64,000 bases of DNA. Source: Sporopachydermia quercuum (Eukaryota; Ascomycota; Sporopachydermiomycetes; Sporopachydermiales; Sporopachydermiaceae). Shown in pieces: positions 1-10,349 of the stretch (position 1 is the stretch's first letter; every line of letters starts with the position of its first letter). The stretch spans positions 1,054,001 through 1,118,000 of the forward strand of contig BCGN01000002.1 in assembly GCA_001599295.1 (NCBI GenBank). Direction: 5' to 3'. The translations under genes were made by a program, and so were the position numbers. Below the pieces are notes generated by a model. The model was not told the origin of the DNA. It saw only the letters and a list, made by a program, of their open reading frames with translations, and searched no databases.

Positions 1-154
1 CGACAAGCTGACTGGCTACTGATTCAGTCAAGATTGCTTGTTCTAGTTCTGTGTACCAAATTGATCTACGTATCAGTGATAGCAAAAAGGATGGTGACCA
101 CGAAAATTTAGTCTCGTGGAGAGTTCTCTGTGGGATTGGATCAGTCCCTGCCAT
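1..154 (-). CDS. possible 5' part of an unknown gene, cut by the window edge
   Basis: An ATG in a GCCATGG context at 154 opens a frame on the minus strand that stays open to base 1, about 51 codons. The visible protein starts MAGTDPIPQ, then has a tryptophan- and serine-containing stretch and a leucine-rich part. I do not recognise it. An open run of this length can occur by chance in AT-rich DNA, so the call rests only on the ATG context and the absence of stops. The rest of the gene, if real, lies outside the window. Confidence 0.22.
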   Translation of the reverse strand, partial: MAGTDPIPQRTLHETKFSWSPSFLLSLIRRSIWYTELEQAILTESVASQLV

Positions 155-1916
155 GGCTGTACTGATATAATAAGTGTATGTTATTCGTGACCAGATTAAC
201 AAAAGATCAAGATGTTGGACCACTGAACAACCACATTCAAATACAAGCTCAATTTTCAATCAGTGTATCCAGCACTTTCTTCTTATATGTGTTTTGCTCT
301 TCAATAAAACAACTATCAATTAAGCAACCTTTAGTTTGGGTTTCTGTGGGCAGAACTAGCTACTCAAAATCTCTACAAACACTCTAGATTATATCACTCA
401 ATTTATCAAAAGCAAAGAGAAGTACTCTTTCCTTCAACAACAGTCTAAGCTACTCTCAACCCTCTATGAGAAGGCTCGAAATATTCGGTACTTAGTATCA
501 ACTCCACTCAATTATACTAATGGTATCAGAGATACAGAATAGGAGTCATTGACTGGGTTACATACATTTGATAAAGTATTCTACGAATGGCTATGGACGC
601 TTCATATTAGATCACGTCTCAACTTGCATATGTGGGGATAAGGGGATAATTATTACCATTGTACCCGAATTGCACATCCACGTGCTATCATCATTGAAAT
701 AACGGAAATTATGCGAACCAGATCTTCAGAAACAACTTATATGTGTTATGGGACAGCTTAAGAAATCAAATTATCGCGAAGGTATGTGGTATATCTATTT
801 TATTGTCTAGGAGTGTATTTAAGAAATTTCGGCTCAAATACTACTGTCGCAGTTTTGAAGTTGTTCCGTTATCGGATATTTTCTCTACTTTTAGTGGTTC
901 ACTGAAACTAGGGTTTGGAGGTACTCATCCTACAACACAGTTAGGAGGTTCACTTTGCTCTTGGAGCATCATATGGGCAGTTTATAGTGGATAATATCTA
1001 ATTGATACTCTCACAAATAGTAGAATAAAGTAATTTCAGGTATTTAATCGTTCTTTTAGCTCAAATCTTCGTTTATTTACTCTTTTACTACTATTAATTC
1101 TAACCCTTTTTCTTCAACTCCATCGACTCCGCAGGATCTGCCGTCAGCCACACAGGTTACAAAAAAGTTTCTCAAAAAGCATTACCACTGCATATAATCT
1201 CATTGTGCTTACTTACTTAACATCACCTACTTCACCCACCTATTCTTTGTGCATATGATATATATTCAAATTTTTTAAATAATAAATATATTAAAGCTGA
1301 CTCCTGCCCTAAAACTCGGTTAGTTATCTTGTATTTTTTCTTGATATCTTTCTATAATCAAACAGCTTTATTCATTGACTGAGTTTACGGTTTCCAAATA
1401 TGGTTCAACATTAAAAAATTTAAGCTTGAACCTTAAGCGGTCTCTCATTTTGTTATGGTCTTTTCTCTTTTCCGCTCTGTAATATCAGAACAATAAAACA
1501 ATTCATAGGCTGAGGACTGAATAGCATTATTCCTCTCCTTTCAACCTTTTTCTTGATGATTTGAGTAGCATGAATTTCCTTTGATGTTCTAAAGAGATTA
1601 GTCTGGATTTGGCAGAATGTAAGAAGTATCAGTAATATTAGAAGTGGTAAATAGGTTATTAAAAGCTAGCTGTGGTTGAAACGTTTTGGATGAATAGCAT
1701 TGATTATAATTGTATAATAAAGGTTTGACTCATTACATGAAAGATTTATCGTGAAAAGAAGTGCTGAATGGGTCATTTAAAAGGTATACTCAAGTTGAAG
1801 CATTTTTGAGAGACAGCATTGTTCATAAAACTATAGAAAGTATTGATAGCATTTTAAGAGTAAGCGATAAAAATTAAAAGGTTAAATTTATCGTTTTGAA
1901 ATTGATTGAAATATGA
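155..1916. other. intergenic, no supported gene
   Basis: About 1.76 kb left of the HPP gene. Only short open runs lacking similarity or splice logic are seen. There is a CACGTG E-box at 679-684. A TGTTGGA at 213 and a TGGTATCAGAG at about 521 look superficially like parts of an LTR element, but I saw no matching ends or target duplication. Confidence 0.5.
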
Positions 1917-2921
1917 ATGTTACTGGCGAAAGGTCTTGTAAGAAAAATGGTTTTCAAATTTACAATTGATGACGTCCTCAATCCTTATCTCAATTTTATT
2001 TCTAAGGAAGAATTGTTAAACAGATTTCCAATTGGAATATCAAGATTCTTGGGGTATCGAGATAGTTCGTCAAAGTCATTTTTAGCCTCTTCACAGGCAG
2101 TTAATAAGATACCAGATTACTTTTTATGGCTTGATATTGGCATCGGCACTTTTGTTGGAATGTTAATGTTGACAGGAGTGTTCAGTTCCCCAAATATATT
2201 TTCAGATCATCATCATGCACCAGTCGTCATTGCCTCATACGGTGCTACAAGTATACTATGTTTCAATGCGATAGCAGCACCACTAGCACAACCTAGAAGT
2301 ATCATTTTCAGTCATTTACTTGCTGCTATTATTGGCATTTCGATTCAAAAGCTTTTCGGTCTCTCAGAAGCTGGACAGGACCATTATTATGTAGCAGGTC
2401 CATTATCGGTTGCTATTTCATCAGTCTTAATGACAATACTAAACTGTGTTCATCCACCTGCAGGTGCATCGGCTTTGTTACCTTCTATTGATGAACAAAT
2501 TCGAGAAATGGGTTGGTGGTACCTGCCTGTTCACTTAGTTTCCTCTGTGTTGATAACTTCCACGGCATTAATATGTTGCAATATCATAAGGACGTACCCT
2601 GTTTTTTGGTGGACTCCTTTGGAGTTGAAACCTTTAGTTGCAGATGATAAGGACGGAGAAATTTCAGAAGAAACTCAATCAGGTGAAGTGAACCAGGAGC
2701 TTGATAAAGTGTTAAGCCATCAAGTAGAGTCAGAGAAAAGTATATTTGTTGAACAGGAAGCCGATAATATCATTATTACTTTAAAAGAGATCATTGTTCC
2801 ATTTGAACTAGATCTATCACCAATCGAAATTCAATATCTAGAAGGTATAAGGTCGAAACTGTCGACTATGGCCCATCGAAAAAATAAGAGGGCTGCTTCT
2901 ATTGCATCACAGTCTGTATGA
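1917..2921 (+). CDS. HPP-family integral membrane protein
   Basis: This is a 334-residue membrane protein of the HPP family, named for its conserved His-Pro-Pro motif. Bacterial and plant members have been linked to nitrite or other anion transport; yeast members are poorly characterised and S. cerevisiae lacks one. Hydrophobic segments lie at about residues 69-90, 102-121, 130-147, 158-178 and 201-225. The family signatures are visible: APLAQPRS at about 121-128 and HPPAGASALLP at about 179-189, followed by a WWYLPVH segment. The C-terminal 100 residues are hydrophilic and acidic, probably cytosolic. A second ATG ten codons in (1947) has a better yeast context (AAAAATGG), so the true start may be there. 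No intron is evident. The substrate is unknown. Confidence 0.85.
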   Translation: MLLAKGLVRKMVFKFTIDDVLNPYLNFISKEELLNRFPIGISRFLGYRDSSSKSFLASSQAVNKIPDYFLWLDIGIGTFVGMLMLTGVFSSPNIFSDHHHAPVVIASYGATSILCFNAIAAPLAQPRSIIFSHLLAAIIGISIQKLFGLSEAGQDHYYVAGPLSVAISSVLMTILNCVHPPAGASALLPSIDEQIREMGWWYLPVHLVSSVLITSTALICCNIIRTYPVFWWTPLELKPLVADDKDGEISEETQSGEVNQELDKVLSHQVESEKSIFVEQEADNIIITLKEIIVPFELDLSPIEIQYLEGIRSKLSTMAHRKNKRAASIASQSV

Positions 2922-3006
2922 ATACATATATTTATGATATATAATCTATTCAAAACTTAAAAATAATATAACACAAGTGTCCATTTATTAGATATGCATA
3001 AGTTAT

Positions 3007-3804
3007 TTAATATGGTAAATCTTGCTCTTTGTTTTCTTCCCTAGTTGATCTTCCTGGTTCTTTTCTTGAGTTTCTGACTGCACTTGAATACTCATTTCTA
3101 GCGGGACTTGCCTCTCGCTGTCTCGTCCGATGTCCGTCATAAGATTCTCGAACATAATGATTCCGATCATTAGATTGAAAGTTCCTTGGTGATCGTCTCT
3201 CATCATTTGATTCTCCGTCTACAAAATCACTATCGTTCACTGGTTTCATATGGCGCTCCCTGTAAGACTCTCTTGATGGTCGGCGTCTCCTGAACTGTGT
3301 AGTTTTATTATTATCGCTATCAAAAGTCCTTTCTTCATGATTCACACTTTCACCACGATCCAAATGGAAAGCTCTTTTCATTCTTTTGTTTTCCTCCCTT
3401 TTAATAGTTGCCAGGCCGTGTGAGTCATAATACTTCAAATTGGACCTTCTATTATTGAAATTCGATTGTCTGTTCATTAACCTCTTTCGTAACTCGTTTA
3501 CCTGACGTTCAATTTCTTCTTCTTCAACTTCAGCATCTTCAAGTTTATCTCTTAACTCAAAACATTTCACCTCTACCTCACGTTTTTTATCGTGCTCCAT
3601 AATATCTTGATCCACTTTTCTGCTTTCAGCGCCTTCTCGTTCAGTCTGGTTTCTGGTTCTATAATCTTTTTCAGATAAATATTGTCGTGTAGCATAATGG
3701 CCACCCAAAGCTTCTCTCCTATAATTAACACTTGATTTATTCTTTTCGATGTATCCACTGGTACCACTACCCCGTGGAGTTTGCAAACCAATTCCGTTAT
3801 ACAT
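3007..3804 (-). CDS. CWC21: pre-mRNA splicing factor Cwc21 (SRRM2 N-terminal homologue)
   Basis: Cwc21 is a small component of the activated spliceosome that contacts Prp8 and Snu114; it is the yeast counterpart of the N-terminus of human SRm300/SRRM2. The invariant start MYNGIGLQTPRGSGTSGYI is present, which fixes the ATG at 3804. The cwf21 domain follows as an acidic helical segment at about residues 66-109 (QDIMEHDKKREVEVK onward). The protein is 265 residues, about twice the S. cerevisiae protein, because of a long Arg/Ser/Asp/Glu-rich tail that resembles the RS tail of metazoan SRRM2. It converges tail-to-tail with the HPP gene, 85 bases apart. The domain call is firm; a function for the tail is inference. 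Confidence 0.9.
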   Translation of the reverse strand: MYNGIGLQTPRGSGTSGYIEKNKSSVNYRREALGGHYATRQYLSEKDYRTRNQTEREGAESRKVDQDIMEHDKKREVEVKCFELRDKLEDAEVEEEEIERQVNELRKRLMNRQSNFNNRRSNLKYYDSHGLATIKREENKRMKRAFHLDRGESVNHEERTFDSDNNKTTQFRRRRPSRESYRERHMKPVNDSDFVDGESNDERRSPRNFQSNDRNHYVRESYDGHRTRQREASPARNEYSSAVRNSRKEPGRSTREENKEQDLPY

Positions 3805-5335
3805 TCTTGTAAATAGGAGGGTTCAGCTTGTGAATTAAATTGCAAGTACTAAGATAGTGAAATCTATCTGATGGTGAGGTTCTTTTGTTTTCTGATCCAA
3901 AACTATTTAAGTAAGTTAAGTTGAATTCAAATATTGTTTCCGTTATGAAATGCTTTCCTATTCTTTTTCAATATGACTGTTAAATGGTTCGCCTGATAGT
4001 CAGAATGATAAGGAACCTTTTGTAGTACTTTTAGTAGTCAGTAATAGTGCATGCAACTGGTAGGAGTAACTAGAAATGGTCTTTCTAAGTATTAGGAGAA
4101 TGGCATAAAACTGATGCTACTTTGTAGATTCAGGAGTTCGGTTTTAACTTATTAACGCCTTTATTGCTTAACGTAATAACATAAATAGCGATTAGCTGGT
4201 TCATCGTTTATAAATATGTTACTATGGAAATAAATTAAATCTTCTGTTGTATTCAAAAGCATATGATAGAAATAATTGTGAAGAAAAATGATACAACAGA
4301 GAAGAGATTAGAAAATATGTAGTACATACAGAAACTCGCAGAGGCTTGCATATAAGACTGAGAAGAGACCCGATATGAGTTTGACTACGGAACACAGACT
4401 ATAATAGAATAGTTCAGGATTGGGGATTTTAGCATAATGTCAAATGTAATATTGAAAAGAATTACATCTATAGTATGCAATCTAATACTCTTTTAGTTAC
4501 CAAAAGTATGAGAAGCTTCATCAGATACCACTCTCTCATGCGGGTAAAACCACTTTCTTCACTAGTAGTCTAGAGAAACAGTTCTACATAAATGAGGAAA
4601 GAAATTTTGGTAATATTCCGTTATTACGACTTTTATCCAGCTTGTGTTGCTTGATTTCTAAAAATCTAGGTAAATATGAAAACTAAACAAATAAGAAGGT
4701 AAAGGGGAGTTAAACATTGCCCACATAGTTTGATCTTTTCCACAGAGAATCTTTAGTGAAGTTTGGAATCTTATGCACTTAGTGCATTAGATCCCTGGAG
4801 CTTTTGTAACCACCTAGCTATACATTACTTATCCTTGGAGCCACGTGATAATTCACATAACGTCTTTTTTTTAATTTAACTTTTAACTTTATTCATATTT
4901 GTACCTTTCATATATTTACTATTTGCCTCGCTGATTATTTACTCTCATCATTTTCTTTCCAATTAACAATAAGAAGAGGGACAAAAGGGGAAAAGAGTAA
5001 GAGTTCTAATATAATTCTTAATTATTTCTTAAATTCATTTTATTTTACTGCATGATATACGATCAGAGAGTTACAACGTTTGCAAGGGCTTTCACGTGCA
5101 AATTAACAAAGATCTACTGAATACTATATGTTGGTGACGCATTAATCTATTGTAAATAAGCTAGTATCCAGATGCTTATTTTGCTTTATTATTCTTCTTA
5201 GATATCACTAGATAGATATATAATAACTAATGGCACTAATGGAGAAAAACAACATATAATCAGTAATAAGACGAATCTACGAGAGTCCCATTAAAGAAGG
5301 GGGTATCAGGGTAAATTTTCTAACAATGTTTAACA
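3805..5335. other. intergenic between CWC21 and tRNA-Ala
   Basis: About 1.5 kb without a recognisable gene. CACGTG E-boxes lie at 4842-4847 and 5093-5098. AT-rich runs near 4860-5060 could be promoter or replication DNA. No tRNA B-box other than that of the adjacent tRNA and no convincing exon was found. Confidence 0.5.
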
Positions 5336-5409
5336 GGGCGTCTGGTGTAGTTGGTTATCACATCCGCTTAGCATGCGGGAGGTCCCCGGTTCGATTCCGG
5401 TGTCGTCCA
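5336..5409 (+). tRNA. tRNA-Ala (anticodon AGC)
   Basis: A 74-base tRNA. The acceptor stem starts GGGCG and ends CGTCC with discriminator A; it carries the G3:U70 wobble pair that is the universal alanine identity element. Positions 6 and 67 form a U-U mismatch, as I recall also for S. cerevisiae tRNA-Ala(AGC). The A box (TGGTGTAGTTGG) and B box (GGTTCGATTCC) are intact. The anticodon loop TTAGCAT is closed by TCCGC/GCGGG and gives AGC. There is no intron and CCA is not encoded. Confidence 0.97.
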
Positions 5410-5411
5410 TC

Positions 5412-5418
5412 TTTTTTT
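5412..5418 (+). terminator. RNA polymerase III terminator
   Basis: A run of seven Ts begins three bases after the last base of tRNA-Ala, the standard Pol III stop signal. Confidence 0.85.
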
Positions 5419-5809
5419 GCATTTCAAATGGAAGCAGAGAACTATTCTCTGCTTCTACTATACTGTATTACTTCTTTACAAAGAATATTATCCCTTTGGT
5501 CAGCAACGGGAAAAAAATATGTACACTACGCTTCAATTTATTGATAAGAATTACGAATCCTCTTTGACTGATATCAGGACGATGATTAAGTACATAGTAT
5601 GTTGATTGTATTGGACACCTGAAATAAAAAGAAAAATAACAATAAAAAAAAATTTTAATACAGGGCACACGATTATCTTATCTCTTAAATACATTTCAAT
5701 CATTCAATCTAGACCAATTCCATAATCACATTAACATTAACAAGCACTCTAGCATTAGATCCCCTACTATCATATCCAATATTAACAGCTTCATAATGAG
5801 CCATGGCAT
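5419..5809. other. tRNA / RSP5 3' spacer
   Basis: AT-rich spacer of about 390 bases that probably holds the 3' UTR of RSP5. No gene is seen. Confidence 0.5.
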
Positions 5810-8181
5810 TTACTCTTGACCAAAACCAATCGTTTCTTCCACAGCCAGAGTAAGTTTTTTTCTCAAGTCTTCGATGTTATCATAAGGAGGTAAATCGATT
5901 CTATTGAAACAAGTATGCGATTTGGGCAATTGAGTGATTTCCCCTGCTTTTTCAATTGTAAATCTACGAGGTCCATCAGAACCTTGTAAATCTTTGAAAC
6001 CATTAACAGGGATACGAGAAGTACCAGTACAGAACTGCAATACCCGAGATTTTTGTTCTGCATCCCATGATTTCATCAGTTCCCAGAACCATTGAATAAC
6101 TTGATCAGATTCAGTATATCCTCTATAGTCTGTGTGTTTTTTCCAATCTTCTACATCAATTTCTGATAAACCACCAATTAACAATTCCAGTTCTCTCTCG
6201 TCAAAAACATTGACAAGATCTGGAGGAATAAGTTCATTGAAACCGGAGATGAACGCATTGAATTGTTCTTCAACTCGCTTTGTAATTCTCCATTCAGTCA
6301 TTAAGTCAACATACTCCTTTTTGTTGTCATTAGTTACTATGATATCTCTTCCGCCAGGTTTCAAATCAACAGTAACAATTTCTCCAAACTTATCATCTTC
6401 TACTGAGAATGTAAAATCTAACCCTTCAACATCATTTTCTAATGTCCAAGTTAGGTTTCTGAATATATCAGAGTCAACACCTTCCATATCAGCTAAGGTT
6501 ACCTTCTTTCTCAATATCATTTTATAAAAAGCACCAATGAAAAAAGCATCCAAGAATCTTCTATGGAAAATAGCTAACCCGACAACACGTCCAATAAACT
6601 TGAAGTAATTCAAGTGTTCAGGATTAATAGCAGAATGAGGATTGATTTGAAGAGTGTAATTATCATGGGCAGAGTATTCAAACAAGCAATAAAATGGATT
6701 GAACATTTCGTGCGATAACAAAAAGAAAAATTCACGAGAAACTCCACCATAATCTAAACCTTCCTCTCCATCGAATTTGATCATTAAACGTTTCTTAAGA
6801 TCTGTTGGGGTTTGTCGCATGATTTCTTGATAGGAGTCTTCAAAAATGTGATCTCTTCTAACTTTAACATGGCATTGTCCTGGTAAAATCCTTAGCGCAG
6901 GTTGACTTCGGAAATAGATAACTTTTCTTCTGAAATCACGCTGATATTGAGGAACGTTTTGATCTAAGTTGGCAGGTAAACGAGGATCGTCCCATGTAGT
7001 TGTTCTGGTATTGTGGTCAACAAAATATACTCTAGCAGTGTTTGTAAGTCTCATTTCCCAGCCAGATGGTAAAGGACCAAGCTGTGATACTGGTTGTTGA
7101 ACAGTGCTTGCCGAACTACTGCTAGTTCCTGCTTGAGTTCGAATGATTTGCCTTCTTCGGGGATCAACCCACGTAGTTGTTCTTGTATTATGATCAACAA
7201 AATAAGCTCTTCCTTCAGGAGTGTACCTTTGTTCCCAGCCACGAGGCAATTCACCTAAGCCGGCATTGAAAGTTGAAGCAGAACTTTGTAATGGAGATGT
7301 TGGTCTTATATCATCAGGAAGCATTCTGTTTTGATGTTGAATTCTTTCCAGATCAGTTGTATTTTGCATAACTTGTTGTCTTTCAGCTTCAGTTGTATTG
7401 ATAGATGGTCTTGTCCAAGTAGTAGTTCTAGTATTATGATCAACATAGTATGTTCTTCCAATATTATCTGTTCTTCTTTCCCATCCTGGAGGAAGGGGAC
7501 CATATTGATCTTCAAATGAGGAATATTGACGATTAGCATGGTTTATTTGAGATTGTGAAGTTGCTGAAGTTGCTACTGTTGTACTGGATGTACCAGAAGC
7601 TGTGGAAAATCGACTAGAACTATTTCCTGAGTTTGGATTAAGTCCTCCTCCTACTTGAGAACTAGATGCTACACTTCCAAGGTTGGTACTGAAATTCAAA
7701 ACAATCTTACCGCTAACAGCTAAATTATTGTTGGTTTTTTGTAAATCTAAAGTAACCGTTTTTTCTTCATTGCTATCCAAACTAATATTATCGCCGACTC
7801 TGATATTGACAATTCCTAAAAAGCCTTGATCCTTCTTTTTGAACTTCTTATGATCAAACACTTGAACAGTAATTATACTGGAGTCAGTTACATTGATATC
7901 GAATGATTTGTACCAATAAGGGTTCAAAGTTTTTTTGCAAACTGGTGTTGAGTGACTTTCTTTGTTATCTACTGAAAGAACTGCAAATGGATCAGGTAGT
8001 TTGAAAACATCTCTTTTGACCAAAGAGTCAGCTGCAACAATCGTTACTTTAACTTTTCTATAAATCAAATCTGTTAGTACACCATAAATAAAAGTTTTTA
8101 CCAAAATTGACTTCAAAATGGTAACATAACAAAATTTATTGTTTGATGTAAAACATACCTTCTTCGTCCTGTAGTAGACAT
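5810..8181 (-). CDS. RSP5: NEDD4-family HECT E3 ubiquitin ligase Rsp5
   Basis: Rsp5 ubiquitinates plasma-membrane transporters and other proteins through PY-motif adaptors. The gene has two exons: 8159-8181 and 5810-8057. The first encodes only MSTTGRR plus two bases; the intron (8058-8158, 101 bases) has GTATGT, a perfect TACTAAC (8073-8079 in reverse) and TAG. The spliced protein is 756 residues: C2 domain at about 8-130, a Ser/Thr/Gln linker, WW domains at about 195-226, 277-308 and 336-367, each with [10 protein letters not shown], and a HECT domain at 383-756. The catalytic cysteine is C724 in SHTCFNR, 33 residues from the end as in S. cerevisiae. The open frame continues upstream into the intron without a plausible start, and splicing restores the expected C2 N-terminus. 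S. cerevisiae RSP5 is, as I recall, intronless. Confidence 0.96.
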
Positions 8182-10349
8182 TGTGCTTAGCTTGAAGGTG
8201 TTCTAAGGTAGCTTTCAGAAAGTGTGCTATGCTAACAGGTATTATGATCAAGTCAACAATAATCAATCTAATGAGAAATACTGAAATATCTATCACAATA
8301 GGCTGCTGAAAGATCTGATTGATTAGATGGATGTTACCTTCTTTTTTATGCCTCTTTCTATGTTTTGCCCAGTAAAATGAATGTCTCTTGTTCCCAATGT
8401 GATTGGATCATCAACGCAAAATACATAAACAATTGAACACAAAAGTAATAGTCTCTACTCGTCTTTATCTCCTTTTTTATCGAAATTTAAAAAATGCTTC
8501 TTGATCTCACAAATTTAAGTGATTGATGGGAATTGCACCAGGTAGACAATGTGTATGTAAAATGAGTTATGACTGTAGGTGGTAGGTGAAGTTCTGTCAT
8601 TTCAAATAAACCATAACCCATGGTACACAGCAGTTAAAAGTAAAGAATATGTATGTAGGCAGTGAAATATGCATGACATGCAGCTCTGACAGACTTGTCG
8701 GTTAACCGTCGTTAACTACGAATCGTGACTCATCAAAAGGAAGAAAGGCGATGCTAAACATGATGATACACGCGTAAGCTGGCGCATGTGATAAGCTTGA
8801 TTTTGTGTGATCGAATGAAATTATTTGAATAAGTTACAAGAGAAAATTCTGAAGTTGTAATGGTAAGTGAGGATAAGTGTTAAGTGATTTGCTGGATGAG
8901 TTTCGCTTGTACTGAGAATCGCAAGACACATTTATTACAAGTGTAACAGCAATTCAGGTATGGCTTAATGAGAGAATTAGGGACTAACAGTTGTCATGAC
9001 AACGCTAGACGCTATTGCCAAAGAAAATTGGAGTCATGATAGTTCAGGACAGGAGCAAGAAGATTGTTAGGGATGATATAATCCTAAAATAGATTAAATA
9101 ATAATGTAATCATAAATGTAGCCTAGAAACTTACGTTCTTGGTCCCAAATATTGAAATAGCTAGGGCATTGATAGATGGATGGTAGACAAGAAAATGTGG
9201 TTAAATATCAAAGGTATGATAGAAGAGCACAACTTTTACCTTAGCTGCTCTATTTAAGTTTTATTTTGTGGTATCAAGATGATAAGCACGAGAAATGACG
9301 TAACGTAGTCTTATCAACTTCCTTGTTGAAAGATTGTCTATAACCAGTCATCGGCAGGACATCTCGGAAGGTCAGTCGCTCAGAGACAATAGCCCCAGTA
9401 CGAAATTCAAACTATCTTGGATCTAATAACCATTCACTTGTTGGCCCAAAGTGCCTTATCGTCAAACATTCTCTAGTCACTTGTATCTCTCTCTTTCCTT
9501 ATTCTTAAACCAAAAATATTCAAGCATTGAAATAATAAACTTAATCCTCGATCAAAACGCACTTTGATAAAACTCTCAGAATCTTAAAGAGCAACGAAGG
9601 CTTAATTTCCCAACAGCTCTCAATATTTGGCAACTAATAGCATAATCCAACTCCCAAATGCTAATAATCGTTATTAACCAATAATATAATATTCACCATA
9701 TCACAAATGTAACCATTTACTGACAACTGGTTAACATCAACTAAGAGAAAAATTCCTATAATGTGGTTGTCGATAAGCTTTAACATTTATGCAAAAGTAT
9801 GTACCAATATGCATAATTGACTTACATGTGTTTAATTTTGGTCCACTACTTCCACAGCGCCAGGTTTACCACCAACAAACCTGAAATGCAAAAGCCAATC
9901 AAGGGACCAATCTTCTTGGGTATACACTGTCTGAGCGGTTGATGAATGTAAGCGAAGACANGATGTCTTGACAGATAAAATGTCAACTGGAGTTAATAAA
10001 TATCAGATCTGTTTGTTATAAGCTAGAAAGTAATTTTATCTTAGTTGATTGATTGATGTTCACTTACAGTAAATTTGGTGCGGTGCACTAGGTTCTTCGG
10101 TCAATTTGTCATAACATAGATAGCGAGGTAGAGAACAAGATCAAAGGTTAGACAAGCTTCAAAAAGAGAAAAGGAAAAACTAAAACGTTCAACAAGAAGT
10201 CCAGTTGAAAGTGTTCAAAATCATTGAGAATTGTTTGTGATACACAAAAAAAGTACTAGTGATTGGTAATCGTTCTGGGAGTAGTGAATACCTCCCTATT
10301 TCATTGGGCAACCAGCAAATAACCAAAGAGAATATACTCTAGTGGAAAA
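8182..10349. other. divergent promoter region RSP5 / YCK2
   Basis: About 2.2 kb between two divergent genes. It contains a TGACTCAT Gcn4/AP-1-like site near 8725, a GGACAGG at 9047-9053, and a less AT-rich patch at about 9832-10002 that is open on both strands (see findings). No gene is firmly supported. Confidence 0.45.

Noticed and set aside
213-531. TGTTGGA start and a TGGTATCAGAG primer-site-like string, suggesting an LTR element
   Set aside because: No matching terminal repeat, no target-site duplication and no clear element protein. The primer-site string matches plant rather than yeast initiator tRNA. Most likely coincidence or too old to call.
743-994. 83-codon plus-strand open frame left of the HPP gene
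   Set aside because: No conservation or promoter logic, and such a length is expected by chance in this composition.
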